Below are positions 23,861-33,899 of a DNA stretch of 64,000 bases, one piece after another. A model generated the notes under the pieces. The model did no database searches. It worked only from the letters and a program-made list of their open reading frames with translations, and had not been told where the DNA came from. This stretch comes from Acorus gramineus (taxonomy: Eukaryota; Streptophyta; Magnoliopsida; Acorales; Acoraceae), in NCBI GenBank assembly GCA_030737835.1, contig CM060849.1, positions 3,286,001-3,350,000 of the forward strand, given 5' to 3'. Position 1 is the first letter of the stretch, and the number at the start of each line of letters is the position of its first letter. The position numbers were made by a program, and so were the translations under genes.

Positions 23861-26183
23861 GTAAGCTCCCTTTCCTCTTCTTTTTGGCTTAGATGTATGC
23901 TAGGATGGGGGTTTTGTGTTTGGGTGGTGGTCGGCGGCTGTGGGAGGCCGTCGGAGGTGGTTGGTGGCGGTCGGAGGCCATTGGGTGGGTGGTGGAGGTG
24001 CTCGGGCATGGGGGTTGCTGGTTCGGGCAGCAGGCAGCACCGGCAGCAGCACTGGTGGCCAGCAGGGCGCGCGTGCTGGACGTGCGGGCGCGGGGCGTGC
24101 AGGGCGCTGGGCGGTGCTGGGTGCTGGCCGAGCGGAGGTGCGTGCAGGGCATCGTGCAGGGTGCGCGCGGAGCGCTGCGCAGGGGCGCAGGCACGCTGTG
24201 CGCGTGCGGGAGTCGGTGGAGCGCTGGGCGTGCTGGTTGCTGGCGTGCCGGGTGTGCTGGGCGCGCGTGCAGGGGCGCAGTGCGCGCGGGTGCACCCGGG
24301 AGGAACTGGTCGAGCCGCTGGTGCGAGGAGCTGGTCGAGCGGCTGGTGCGGAGAGCATGCGCGCGGAGGGCGCGCGGGGCGGGGCAGGGCAGGGGAGGTG
24401 CGCGCGGAGTGCGCGGGGCGAGGCAGGGGAGGTGCGCGCGGGGCGAGGCGCTGTGCGCGCGGGGCGTGCAGTGTGCTCGCGGGTCAGTGCGGGGTGCGCG
24501 CGGGCTGCTGCGGCAGGGCGCAGTGGGCGCGCGGTGCCCCGGGTGGTGCAGCTGCGGGTCCAAGCGTGCGGGCAGGGGCCGGCGGTGCGCCTGGGTGCGC
24601 GGGCTGAGGCGCGGCGGTGCACCCGGGGTCGGGAGGCCGTGCGGGTGGTCGCCGGGGGTGCAGGAGTGAGCCGGGGTGCTCGGGCTAGCATGCGTGCGGG
24701 TCGTATGCACGTTTGCCCGAGTGTTGGGTGTTTCGTTGTAGGTTTTGTATGTTTTGTGTATTTAATGGTATTTGTGGATTTATACATACCAATTAATACC
24801 CTGTCTTGCAGATCTCGACATATGGTCGCGCGTCGACCTGACTTCTGGTGAGTGGGACAATCCAACCCAGTAGAGAGGCGTTATACGCATTTGGGCGTAT
24901 ACCGACCTCTCCTGGGGCACCATGGATTTATATTAACCTGTTGTAAAGTGTATTTCATGCGAGCATGATTTTAAAATGTAGAATGCATGTTACCCTAGAC
25001 TTTGTATGTTAGGGACTTGCACCCATAGGATATGTGTATGAGCCATGCATCATGTCCCCCTGTTCTCATGCTAGGAAGCCTCGGCCTATGCATGCGTCCT
25101 ACTAGTTTATTTATTAAATTAAATGCTAGTATATGTTAATTGCATGCCTTAGATAATATTATAGAGAGGGGCCTTGCGAGGTCAACATTGAGACCCGGGT
25201 TAGGGTACTCCGTGTTCCTTGTTTGGTTGTCGGGATGTCCTGTATCGGGACCTCATGCTACCCTCCCAAGGTTCTTGTCCCAATAATATTATATCTCTAA
25301 TTGATAATTAATGATTTACCCCTTGTATGATTATTAGCATCTTAGTGAATATTATAGGGGAGGGGCCCTGCGAGGACAGCGGTGAGACCCGGGCTAGGGT
25401 GCTCCGTGTTCCTTGTTTGGCTGTCGGGGTGTCCTATATCGGGAACTCACGCTGCCCTCCCAAGTTCCTTTCCCCCAATGATATTCCAACCTTGCTATTA
25501 TTGTACATGTTCCCCGCATCTTGGTTATGCGCCCTGGAGGAATTCTGAGGAATTCAGGACATTAGAGTCGTTGAGATGTGTAGTCGGCGGATCCGAGTGG
25601 ATCATATGCGTATGGATAGGCTGTTCTGTCCCCTTCGTTGGATCCGGTAGAGGCTGCCCCAGCGTTAGAAAGGCCGCCCTTCCAAGGGTTCCCATCAGTA
25701 GGCGCCTCCTGATTTTGGTTTCGGACTGTGCTGAAGTTGTGGGTGAGGGCTCCCATCAGTAGGCACCTCCTGATTTGGTTTCGGACTGTGCTGAATGTGG
25801 GAGTAGACCAAGCGGCCTACAGAGTGGAGGAGAGACTATCGGTGGACCAAGGGTGACCAACAGCCTAGTCAGTCCCAAAATCCTATGTCACCCATTGAAG
25901 GGTGAGGGTGAGGGTGTAGTGGGTTGGCGATTAGCGACCCGCTGGTTTTGTGATTGGATGATTATCAGTCCCAAAATCCTATGTCACCCATTGAAGGGTG
26001 AGGGTGAGGGTGTAGTGGGTTGGCGATTGAGCGACCCACTGGTTTGACTATTTGTTACCATTTTGTGGTTGTTAATAAGAGATTGTGGGTTATAAAGATT
26101 GAATTGTGGTCAATATTGTCTGTGATGCATGGGTTGTGCTGTTCACTGAGCGTGTGGCTCACCCCTCGCATATTTTTCCCCAG
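23861..26183 (+). other. Candidate spliced leader in B1 5' LTR: CpG-rich intron, 36-nt microexon, intron 2
   Basis: The donor-like CTTG/GTAAGC is at 23861 and the acceptor CTTGCAG ends at 24811 (951 bp). The unit 24812-24847 is 36 nt. GTGAGT starts at 24848, and TTTTTCCCCAG ends at 26183. In the 3' LTR the matching sites are 30070, 31052, 31053-31088 and 31089. Further copies: microexons 3747-3782 (minus), 54765-54800, 61713-61748 (minus) and 63960-63995. The CpG-rich block lies inside intron 1. Splicing is inferred from conserved signals only. Confidence 0.5.
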
Positions 26184-26582
26184 TTGTCACTGAGCCGGAG
26201 CCGGAGGAGCAGTTGGAGCCGTCCGAGGGATTCCTTCAGTAGCGGAGCAGCGCTACGTTCCGCGAGTGCCAGAGGCTATCAGCATCCCTTCTTGACTGTA
26301 TGTATTTTATTTCCGTGCTTGGCACGCGTTTGTATATATTCAGTTGTATTTGTGTATATTGGCTCTCACAGGACAGATGATTGAGTATCGAGTCTGTAGT
26401 ATGTTTATTTACAGATTCAGTCTTTTGCTTCCGCATTTGGTGTATATATCATGTCAGCCTCTTTGTTGTCTGTGTGTCATTCTGGTTGCTTGTGTATGAT
26501 ATATTATTGACCTCCTGTGTAGATTCTGATATTTTATATACACTTGCCGCGTCTCGGGGACGCCCGGGGCGTGACAAAAAGT

Positions 26583-26594
26583 TGGTATCAGAGC
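26583..26594 (+). other. B1 primer-binding site (initiator tRNA-Met)
   Basis: TGGTATCAGAGC begins six bases after the 5' LTR end at 26576, the same spacing and primer as in A1, supporting a common lineage. Confidence 0.95.
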
Positions 26595-26696
26595 CTGGTC
26601 CTGTCAGAGCCAATAGTCTTCCTTTCGTAGAGATGAGTCCTAGGATTTCTATATGAGTATTCTGATCCTAGTGTCTGGTTTTCTTAGGGTGCTGAT

Positions 26697-27956
26697 ATGC
26701 CTCCTCGCAGAGGACGGCGCGGACGAGGTCCCTCTCGGTCTTTGGAGGTTTCCGGACCTACCAGAGACGAGGATGCTACCGGAGAGTCCTTGGCACAGGA
26801 GCCTCCTGCTTGGGAGCGTGCTTTCGCTCGGTTGGCTGATTTGGTGGAGACACAGACGAGGGCGCTGGAGGCCCAGACCAGAGCATTAGCAGAGCAGGCT
26901 AGAGATATTCAGGAGCTGAGGGTGGCTCGCGAGGCAGTTCCGCGGGTCCCCTTGGTGGCAGATCCGCCTGCGGTACCCGATGTACCCCCAGTTCCCGTAG
27001 CGATTCTGGCAGTAGGAGTTGAGGATCCCCTGGAGAGGGAGGAGGAGCTAGAGGCGGCGGCGCGAGTGCAGCAGAGAGGCCTCAACGCCTTTCTGAAGCT
27101 CCACCCTCCCGAGTTCCATGGTCAGTCGGCAGATCCTCTTGCGCCAGAGCATTGGTTGAGGGAGGTGGATACGATCTTCGCGGCCATGCTTTGCACTGAT
27201 CGCCAGCGAGTCCCCCTCGCCACCTTTATGCTGAAGGGTGACGCCGCCGACTGGTGGGCTACCCGAGTGGTGGACATCCCAGAGGGAGTGGAGCAGCTTT
27301 CTTGGGCGGGATTCCGGAGGTATTTCTTGGAGGAGTACTTCCCGTTCTCGACGCGCCAGATCGTGATGCGGGAGTTCGAGCAGTTGACGCAGGGCTCCAT
27401 GTCGGTTGCTGACTACTCTACGCGCTTTACGAGGCTGTCCAGATTTGCTCCAGCCTTGGTGATGGATGAGGACACACGGTGCCGCCGTTTCGAGTGGGGT
27501 CTCAGCAGCGCCATTCGGGTGCACGTCACCTCCCAGGCATTCTCGAGGTTCTCGGACTTGGTGTCTCGAGCGAAGACGGTCGAGCGAGATCTCGGGATCA
27601 TCGTGGGGGTTCCGACCCCTTCTGCAGATCAGGGTCCTTTCGGGAGCCAGGACCAGGGGCAGCGCAAGAAGAGGAGGCCCCGCTTCGATCAGTCAGCGGC
27701 TGCCTCTCCTCCAGCAGATGCGGTGCCAGTGTGGGATCCAGCACCCATTGCAGCAGTGCCCATCCAGTCCATGCAGTCGGAGAGGCGGCGCTGTTTCCAT
27801 TGTCAGCGCATCGGGCATATCAGATACCATTGCCCTGATGCTGGCCGACCCGAGTGCTACCTCAGCAGCCGCAGTTCTTACAGCAGCAGCTTCCGCGCCA
27901 GCAGTAGCAGCCTCAGCGTCAGCAGCAGCCACAGGGTGGTCGAGTTGACCAGTTGA
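26697..27956 (+). CDS. gag: B1 Gag polyprotein, Tekay-type
   Basis: An open frame of 419 codons begins at the ATG of a basic N-terminus (MPPRRGRRGRG), the same start type seen in A1. Residues 40-80 are heptad-like and Ala/Gln/Leu-rich, probably coiled coil. Residues 132-300 form the retrotransposon gag (capsid) domain, with PPEFHGQ, a WL helix, AADWW and the FEQLTQGSMSVADY stretch. A zinc knuckle C-X2-C-X4-H-X4-C lies at residues 366-379 and would bind packaged RNA. A Ser-rich tail follows. Gag assembles the cytoplasmic particle. It is GC-rich and uninterrupted, unlike the rest of the internal region. A protease-RT reading region does not follow directly, so B1 encodes structural protein at most. 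It is treated as part of a fossil element whose gag looks whole. Confidence 0.88.
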   Translation: MPPRRGRRGRGPSRSLEVSGPTRDEDATGESLAQEPPAWERAFARLADLVETQTRALEAQTRALAEQARDIQELRVAREAVPRVPLVADPPAVPDVPPVPVAILAVGVEDPLEREEELEAAARVQQRGLNAFLKLHPPEFHGQSADPLAPEHWLREVDTIFAAMLCTDRQRVPLATFMLKGDAADWWATRVVDIPEGVEQLSWAGFRRYFLEEYFPFSTRQIVMREFEQLTQGSMSVADYSTRFTRLSRFAPALVMDEDTRCRRFEWGLSSAIRVHVTSQAFSRFSDLVSRAKTVERDLGIIVGVPTPSADQGPFGSQDQGQRKKRRPRFDQSAAASPPADAVPVWDPAPIAAVPIQSMQSERRRCFHCQRIGHIRYHCPDAGRPECYLSSRSSYSSSFRASSSSLSVSSSHRVVELTS

Positions 27957-29464
27957 GGCAGCCAGTGCAGCCGGCGAGGCGTGCCCCTGCTCCTCAGCCG
28001 CGGTTGGTCCAGGGCAGAGTTGCAGCGCTTACGGCCGAGGAGGCGCAGTCTTCGGGTATCATGGTTCGAGGTATTATCTTGTGTTCCCAGCTCTCTAGTA
28101 ATAGGATATATGTGTGGGTGTGTGTTTGGTTGCTGTTATGCAAGTGTGTGTGGTATTTTGGTGAGCGAGTGTCAAGAGCGGTTGTTCGGGTTGAGGAAGC
28201 TGGGTTATAGCCGTCCTGGCAGAGAGTTTCCACCAGTAGGTACCACCGATGCAGTCGGAGGGGTACTGAATTTGGGAGTATACCAGGTAGGGGCTACCCG
28301 GGAAGAGATTTTTGAATGGTGCCGCGAGCGTGGAATCGCTCTCCCCTTCGTGGGATCCGCGCAGTACAGCCCTGGTGTTAGACAGGCTCCCGGTCAGAGG
28401 ACCAGGCGAGCTACGGAGCGGGGAGAGGCTACCGGTGGACCAGGGGTGTAGAGCAGTCTAAGTCTCTCCCAAAGTCCCAAAATGTCTCCTTTCGGGAGTG
28501 AGGGTGTGGATGAGGCGAAGACAGGTCGCTCGTGACCAAATTGTTGATTCGACCATTCCCGATGATGTTGGGTTCGGTCTTGTAAATGATGTTGAAGGAC
28601 ATCGTTGGGTGATCACCTAGAGATAGATGATCCGGAGGGGTTAGTAGTGTTCTTTAAAATGATGTCTTCTTCTAGTGTTCCTTTCTGGATTAAGGGGCCT
28701 TGTGAGGTCAGCGTTGAAACCCGGGCTAGGGTACTTCGTGTTCCTTGTTTGGTTGTCGGGGTATCCTATATCGGGATTTCATGGTGCCCTCTCGAGGTTT
28801 CTTTTCCCAGGCAAGGGATACCATGGAAGCATCAAATGGATGGAAGATCAGGTGTGAGTTTTGGTGGGGGTTAAGGCCTTTTGGGCCGAGTGATTTCTGG
28901 TGAAGGCATATCTGTGGACCCGGGCAAGACGCTCGTCGCGTCAAATTGGCGTCGACCGTCGAACCCTGCTAGGATTCGGGGCTTCCCAAGGTTGGCGAGT
29001 TACTGCAGGAAGCTTGACGAGGGTCTCTCGAAGATAGCTGTCCCTCTTAACCGCCTTACTCGGAAGGATGTCCGGTTCAAGTGGTCCCCGTCTTGCAAGG
29101 AGAGCTTCCTGGAGTTTACTCGGAGGCTCACCTCAGCGCCAATTCTTACCCTTCCGTCTTGGAGGGGTGGGTTCGCAGTTGGGTAAGGGTGTGTCCACGA
29201 TCCTGCTCACGTCATCCCGTTCGAGCCGCTCGTCTCTGAGCCGGACAGTCATTCGTGGAGCAGTCGATTGTGATCATGGACCGCCGCGTGAGGAGGCTCT
29301 GCACCAAGACCGTCCAGTTGGTCGAGGTGTGATGGCAGCACCATTCTGGTGTCGAGGACACTTGAAAGCTCAAGGATGCCAGGTGTGACGCGTATCCGCA
29401 TCTTTTTCCCCTCCTAGATGTTTTTGCATATTTTGAGGACAAAATTTTGAGGACAAAATTTCCT
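27957..29464 (+). pseudogene. B1 pol relics and captured LTR-like modules
   Basis: A short stretch after gag (about 27957-28080) resembles the gag-protease linker of Tekay elements. The block 28205-28620 is colinear with LTR sequence of family A (words GTAGGTACCACCGATGC, GTATACCAGGTAG, CGGTGGACCA). The GAGACCCGGGCTAGGG module recurs at about 28690-28810. Relics of the RT thumb/connection region lie at 28900-29180 (LNRLTRKDVRFKWS), and of the chromointegrase end at about 29190-29370 (AHVIPFEPLV-like). Most of pol is absent. It is broken, with several breaks. Confidence 0.72.
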
Positions 29465-29477
29465 AAGGGGGGAAGAA
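29465..29477 (+). other. B1 polypurine tract
   Basis: AAGGGGGGAAGAA abuts the 3' LTR start at 29478 and parallels the A1 tract. Confidence 0.92.
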
Positions 29478-32400
29478 TGTTATGTATGTGTCACTTTTAA
29501 CCTGCTGGTAACCGTTGGAGCGTTCTGGCAGTTTTTCGTTTTTTTTTCGGTTTTCGATCGGAACCGCTAATTTTTGGACTGTTAGCTATCGTCCTGAGTT
29601 AGAGGACTCCGATTGGAAATCTAACTGCATATTTCGTGTCCTGGTGCCATTTTAGGTCTCTCACAAAAATTTCATCGAATTCCGGTAACGTTTCTGAAAT
29701 TTCGCAGTTCGGGTGCGTATCCGGGTATTTTAAGTGATTCGGCTATATAAATGAAATCTAATATTTCATTTGGCACTATTCATCATCCCTACCAAAGTGC
29801 TCCCTCTCTCCCCTTCTCCATTTTTCTTCCATTTGAGCCCCTTAGAGCCCTCAAACCCAAAAACCTAAAGCATAGGAAGTGTAGATCGGGTCCCGATCTA
29901 CACCCCGGTGCTTTCAAATCCCGATTCCGACCAACCTAGCCCTCCCATACGCCCTCTCTTCTCCTCAGATCCGAGCCAAATCGGAGGTGGGAGTAGATCC
30001 CGGTGGTAGAGACCATTGGGGAAGCGTTTCGGTGCGTGGAGAGCAACCGGACGCCTCTTCCTCCCCTTGGTAAGCTCATTTTCCTCTTCTTTTTGGTTTA
30101 GATGTATGCTAGGATGGGGGTTTTGTGTTTGGGTGGTGGTCGGCGGCTGTGGGAGGCCGTCGGAGGTGGTTGGGGGCTGTCGGAGGCCGTCGGAGGCCAT
30201 TGGGTGGGTGGTGGAGGTGCTCGAGCATGGGGGTTGCTGGTTCGGGCAGCAGGCAGCACCGGCAGCAGCACTGGTGGCCAGCAGGGCGCGCGTGCTGGAC
30301 GTGCGGGCGCGGGGCGTGCAGGGCGCTGGGCGATGCTGGCCAAGCGGAGGTGCGTGCAGGGCATCGTGCAGGGTGCGCGCGGAGCGCTGCGCAGGGGCGC
30401 AGGCACGCTGTGCGCGCACGGGAGTTGATGGAGCGCTGGGCGTGCTGGTTGCTGGCGTGCTGGGTGTGCTGGGCGCGCGTGCAGGGGCGCAGTGCGCGCG
30501 GGTGCACCCGAGAGGAACTGGTCGAGCGACTGGTGCGAGGAGCTGGTCGAGCGGCTAGTGCGGAGAGCTGTGCGCGCGGAGGGCGCGCGGGGCGGGGCAG
30601 GGGAGGTGCGCGCGGAGTGCGCGTGGGGCGAGGCAGGGGAGGTGAGCGCGGGGCGAGGCGCTGTGCGCGCGGGGTGCGCGCGGGGCGAGGCGCTGTGCGC
30701 GCGGGGCGTGCAGTGTGCTCGCGGGCCGGTGCGGGGTGCGCGCGGGCTGCTGCGGCAGGGCGCAGTGGGCGCGCGGTGCCCCGGGTGGTGCGGCTGCGGG
30801 TCCAAGCGCGCGGGCAGGGGCCGGCGGTGCGCTGGGTGCCTGGCTGAGGCGCGGCGGTGCACCCGGGCGGTCGGGTGGCCGTGCGGGTGGTTGCCGGGGG
30901 TGCGGGAGTGAGCCGGGGTGCTCGGGCTAGCGTGCGTGCGGGTCGTATGCACGTTTGCCCGAGTGTTGGGTGTTTGATTTTGGGATTTTTGTTTTTTGTG
31001 TATTTTGGGGTATTTGTGGATTATACTCACCAGTTGATACCCTGTCTTGCAGATCTCGACGGACGGTCGCGCGTCGACCCGACTTCCGGTGAGTGGGACA
31101 ATCCAACCCAGTAGAGAGGCGTTATACGCATTTGGGCGTATACCGACCTCTCCTGAGGCACCATGGATTTATATTAACCGGTTGTAAAGTGTATTTCATG
31201 CGAGCATTATTTTAAAATGTAGAATGCATGTTACCCTAGACTTTGCATGTTAGGGACTTGCACCCTTAGGATATGTGTATGAGCCATGCATCATGTCCCC
31301 CTGTTCTCATGCTAGGAAGCCTTGGCCTATGCATGCGTCCTACTAGTTTATTTATTAAATTAAATGCTAGTATATGTTAATTGCATGCTTTAGATAATAT
31401 TATAGAGAGGGGCCTTGCGAGGTCAACATTGAGACCCGGGTTAGGGTGCTCCGTGTTCCTTGTTTGGTTGTCGGAATGTCCTGTATCGGGACCTCATGCT
31501 GCCCTCCCAAGGTTCTTGTCCCAATAATATTATACCTCTAATTGATAAATAATGATTTACCCCTTGTATGATTATTAGCATCTTAGTGAATATTATAGGG
31601 GAGGGGCCTCGCGAGGACAGCGGTGAGACCCGGGCTAGGGTACACCGTGTTCCTTGTTTGGTTGTCGGGGTGTCCTATATCGGGAACTCACGCTGCCCTC
31701 CCAAGTTCCTTTCCTCCAATGATATTACAACCTTGCTATTATTGTACATGTTCCCCGCATCTTGGTTATGCGCCCTGGAGGAATTCTGAGGAATTCAGGA
31801 CATTAGAGTCGTTGAGATGTGTAGTTGGCGGATCCGAGTGGATCATATGCGTATGGATAGGCTGTTCTGTCCCCTTCGTTGGATCCGGTAGAGGCTGCCC
31901 CAGCGTTAGAAAGGCCGTCCCTTCCAAGGGTTCCCATCAGTAGGCGCCTCCTGATTTTGGTTTCGGACTGTGCTGAAGTTGTGGGTGAGGGCTCCCATCA
32001 GTAGGCACCTCCTGATTTGGTTTCGGACTGTGCTGAATGTGGGAGTAGACCAAGCGGCCTACAGAGTGGAGGAGAGACTATCGGTGGACCAAGGGTGACC
32101 AACAGCCTAGTCAGTCCCAAAATCCTATGTCACCCATTGAAGGGTGAGGGTGAGGGTGTAGTGGGTTGGCGATGAGCGACCCGCTGGTTTTGTGATTGGA
32201 TGATTATCAGTCCCAAAATCCTATGTCACCCATTGAAGGGTGAGGGTGAGGGTGTAGTGGGTTGGCGATTGAGCGACCCACTGGTTTGACTATTTGTTAC
32301 CATTTTGTGGTTGTTAATAAGAGATTGTGGGTTATAAAGATTGAATTGTGGTCAATATTGTCTGTGATGCATGGGTTGTGCTGTTCATTGAGCGTGTGGC

Positions 32401-32818
32401 TCACCCCTCGCATATTTTTCCCCAGTTGTCACTGAGCCGGAGCCGGAGCAGCAGTTGGAGCCTTCCGAGGGATTCCTTCAGTAGCGGAGCAGCGCTACGT
32501 TCCGCAAGTGCCAGAGGCTATCAGCATCCCTTCTTGACTGTATGTATTTTATTTCCGTGCTTGGCACGCGTTTGTATATATTCAGTTGTATTTGTGTATA
32601 TTGGCTCTCACAGGACAGATGATTGAGTATCGAGTCTGTAGTATGTTTATTTACAGATTCAGTCTTTTGCTTCCGCATTTGGTGTATATATCATGTCAGC
32701 CTCTTTGTTGTCTGTGTGTCATTCTGGTTGCTTGTGTATGATATATTATTGACCTCCTGTATAGATTCTGATATTTTATATACACTTGCCGCGTCTCGGG
32801 GACGCCCGGGGCGTGACA
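29478..32818 (+). repeat. B1 3' LTR
   Basis: It is colinear with 23287-26576. TATA is at 29744-29751, the CpG-rich block at about 30285-30960, and the microexon candidate at 31053-31088. Differences from the 5' LTR are scattered substitutions and a few small length changes in the CpG-rich block. Confidence 0.92.
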
Positions 32819-33899
32819 CGATCGGTACGCTTCCGAACGCATCTATGGTACCTACGGATGGGAGCCCTCTATCATGACAGCTACAACCCGGGCCGTTTCA
32901 ACACAGACGACATTGGGAGGAAACACTCCATGTTCGCAAAGCGAACCCAATGGAAAAACAACTACTCTCGATAATCACATATCGATGATATCGAATACTA
33001 TTGCACTCCCACACGGTTGCGTTGCTCGGACACAAGGGGGGGTTTCCTCTGCTCTCACGCAGAAATAATCCCAAGGCACATAACCCAACGGCGGTTCATA
33101 TACACGCCTAGCACGGGTAGGCCTAGCTTAATGCCACAACTACCGGCTTAACAAAACTGATAAGATAATGAATTCTCCTGAATTCCAAATGAGTGCATCG
33201 CTCGGATGCACGGGGGCGATTACATCGCTAGCGCTCTAACTAATAAGGTACAACCCGACAACTGGTCATACCCACGCCTACTTCAGATAGGCCTAATCAG
33301 TTTTAACATGCGCATATATATCGAGGAGAATTATATCTTGGTTATATACATGAACTACATGCACGATAACCTATCAAATAATTATAGGGATACTCCCTAA
33401 CATGGATTTACATCATAAACAACAAATCATACAACATGCATACTTGGCCATTACTTAAGCATGCGTTGGATATCACCAACTTAAAAGGTAAGGGTCAAGC
33501 GCAAATCTCGCGCACTAACAGGTGCATGCCAATATTCCAAACGAATCTGAGTCGAGTAGGAAATCGCATCTACTTACTCAGTTCATGCAGAGGGAGAGGG
33601 CGAGAGAGATCATCATCTCATGAGGTTGGTCATAGCTTTGCCCCATTAGCATGGGCGCAACAACTACACCACGCCCTCGAGTCTTATCGCAAGGGAATAT
33701 TAGGCAGGTGCCCGTTATTAACCCAGACTTAATCATGCTGGATATTCCAATTAATATGGTGGGAGTAGTATTACAATACTACCTAAGGCATGCCTATTCT
33801 ATACATCCATGCACATTACAGAAATACATGCCCATACTAGAGGGACGCATGCAATACAATCATTCACACATGGATACAATACATGTATATAAGCCTAGG

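Larger units (their letters stand above)
23287..26576 (+). repeat. B1 5' LTR
   Basis: It contains U3 with TATA at 23552, a CT-rich leader, a donor-like GTAAGC at 23861, a CpG-rich block (about 24060-24720), the microexon candidate, two copies of the GAGACCCGGGYTAGGG module (about 25165-25290 and 25360-25480), two tandem copies of a roughly 60-bp unit (AGGGCTCCCATCAGTAGG / TTTCGGACTGTGCTGAA; about 25680-25800), two copies of the AGTCCCAAAATCCTATG unit (about 25875 and 25968), and the end CTTGCCGCGTCTCGGGG. Confidence 0.92.
23287..32818 (+). mobile_element. B1: full-length non-autonomous Tekay-like element, family B
   Basis: The LTRs (23287-26576 and 29478-32818) begin TGTTATGTATGTGTC and end GCGTGACA. 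The flanking duplication CGATCG is at 23281-23286 and 32819-32824, six bases rather than five. It has a tRNA-Met primer site, an open gag frame, relics of pol and a polypurine tract. The internal region is about 2.9 kb. LTR identity looks high by eye (roughly 96-99 percent depending on segment), making it one of the youngest insertions. Gag looks whole; pol is broken and mostly absent, so movement would have needed enzymes in trans. Confidence 0.92.

Noticed and set aside
23807-24865. Overlapping frames of 250-320 codons on both strands in the CpG-rich block (also at 3904-4896, 15534-16111, 30098-31030, 54131-54878, 61770-62507, 63010-63938)
   Set aside because: GC-rich low-complexity sequence has few stop codons in any frame. 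All frames are open at once, give Ala/Arg/Pro/Gly repeats and are not conserved in frame between copies.
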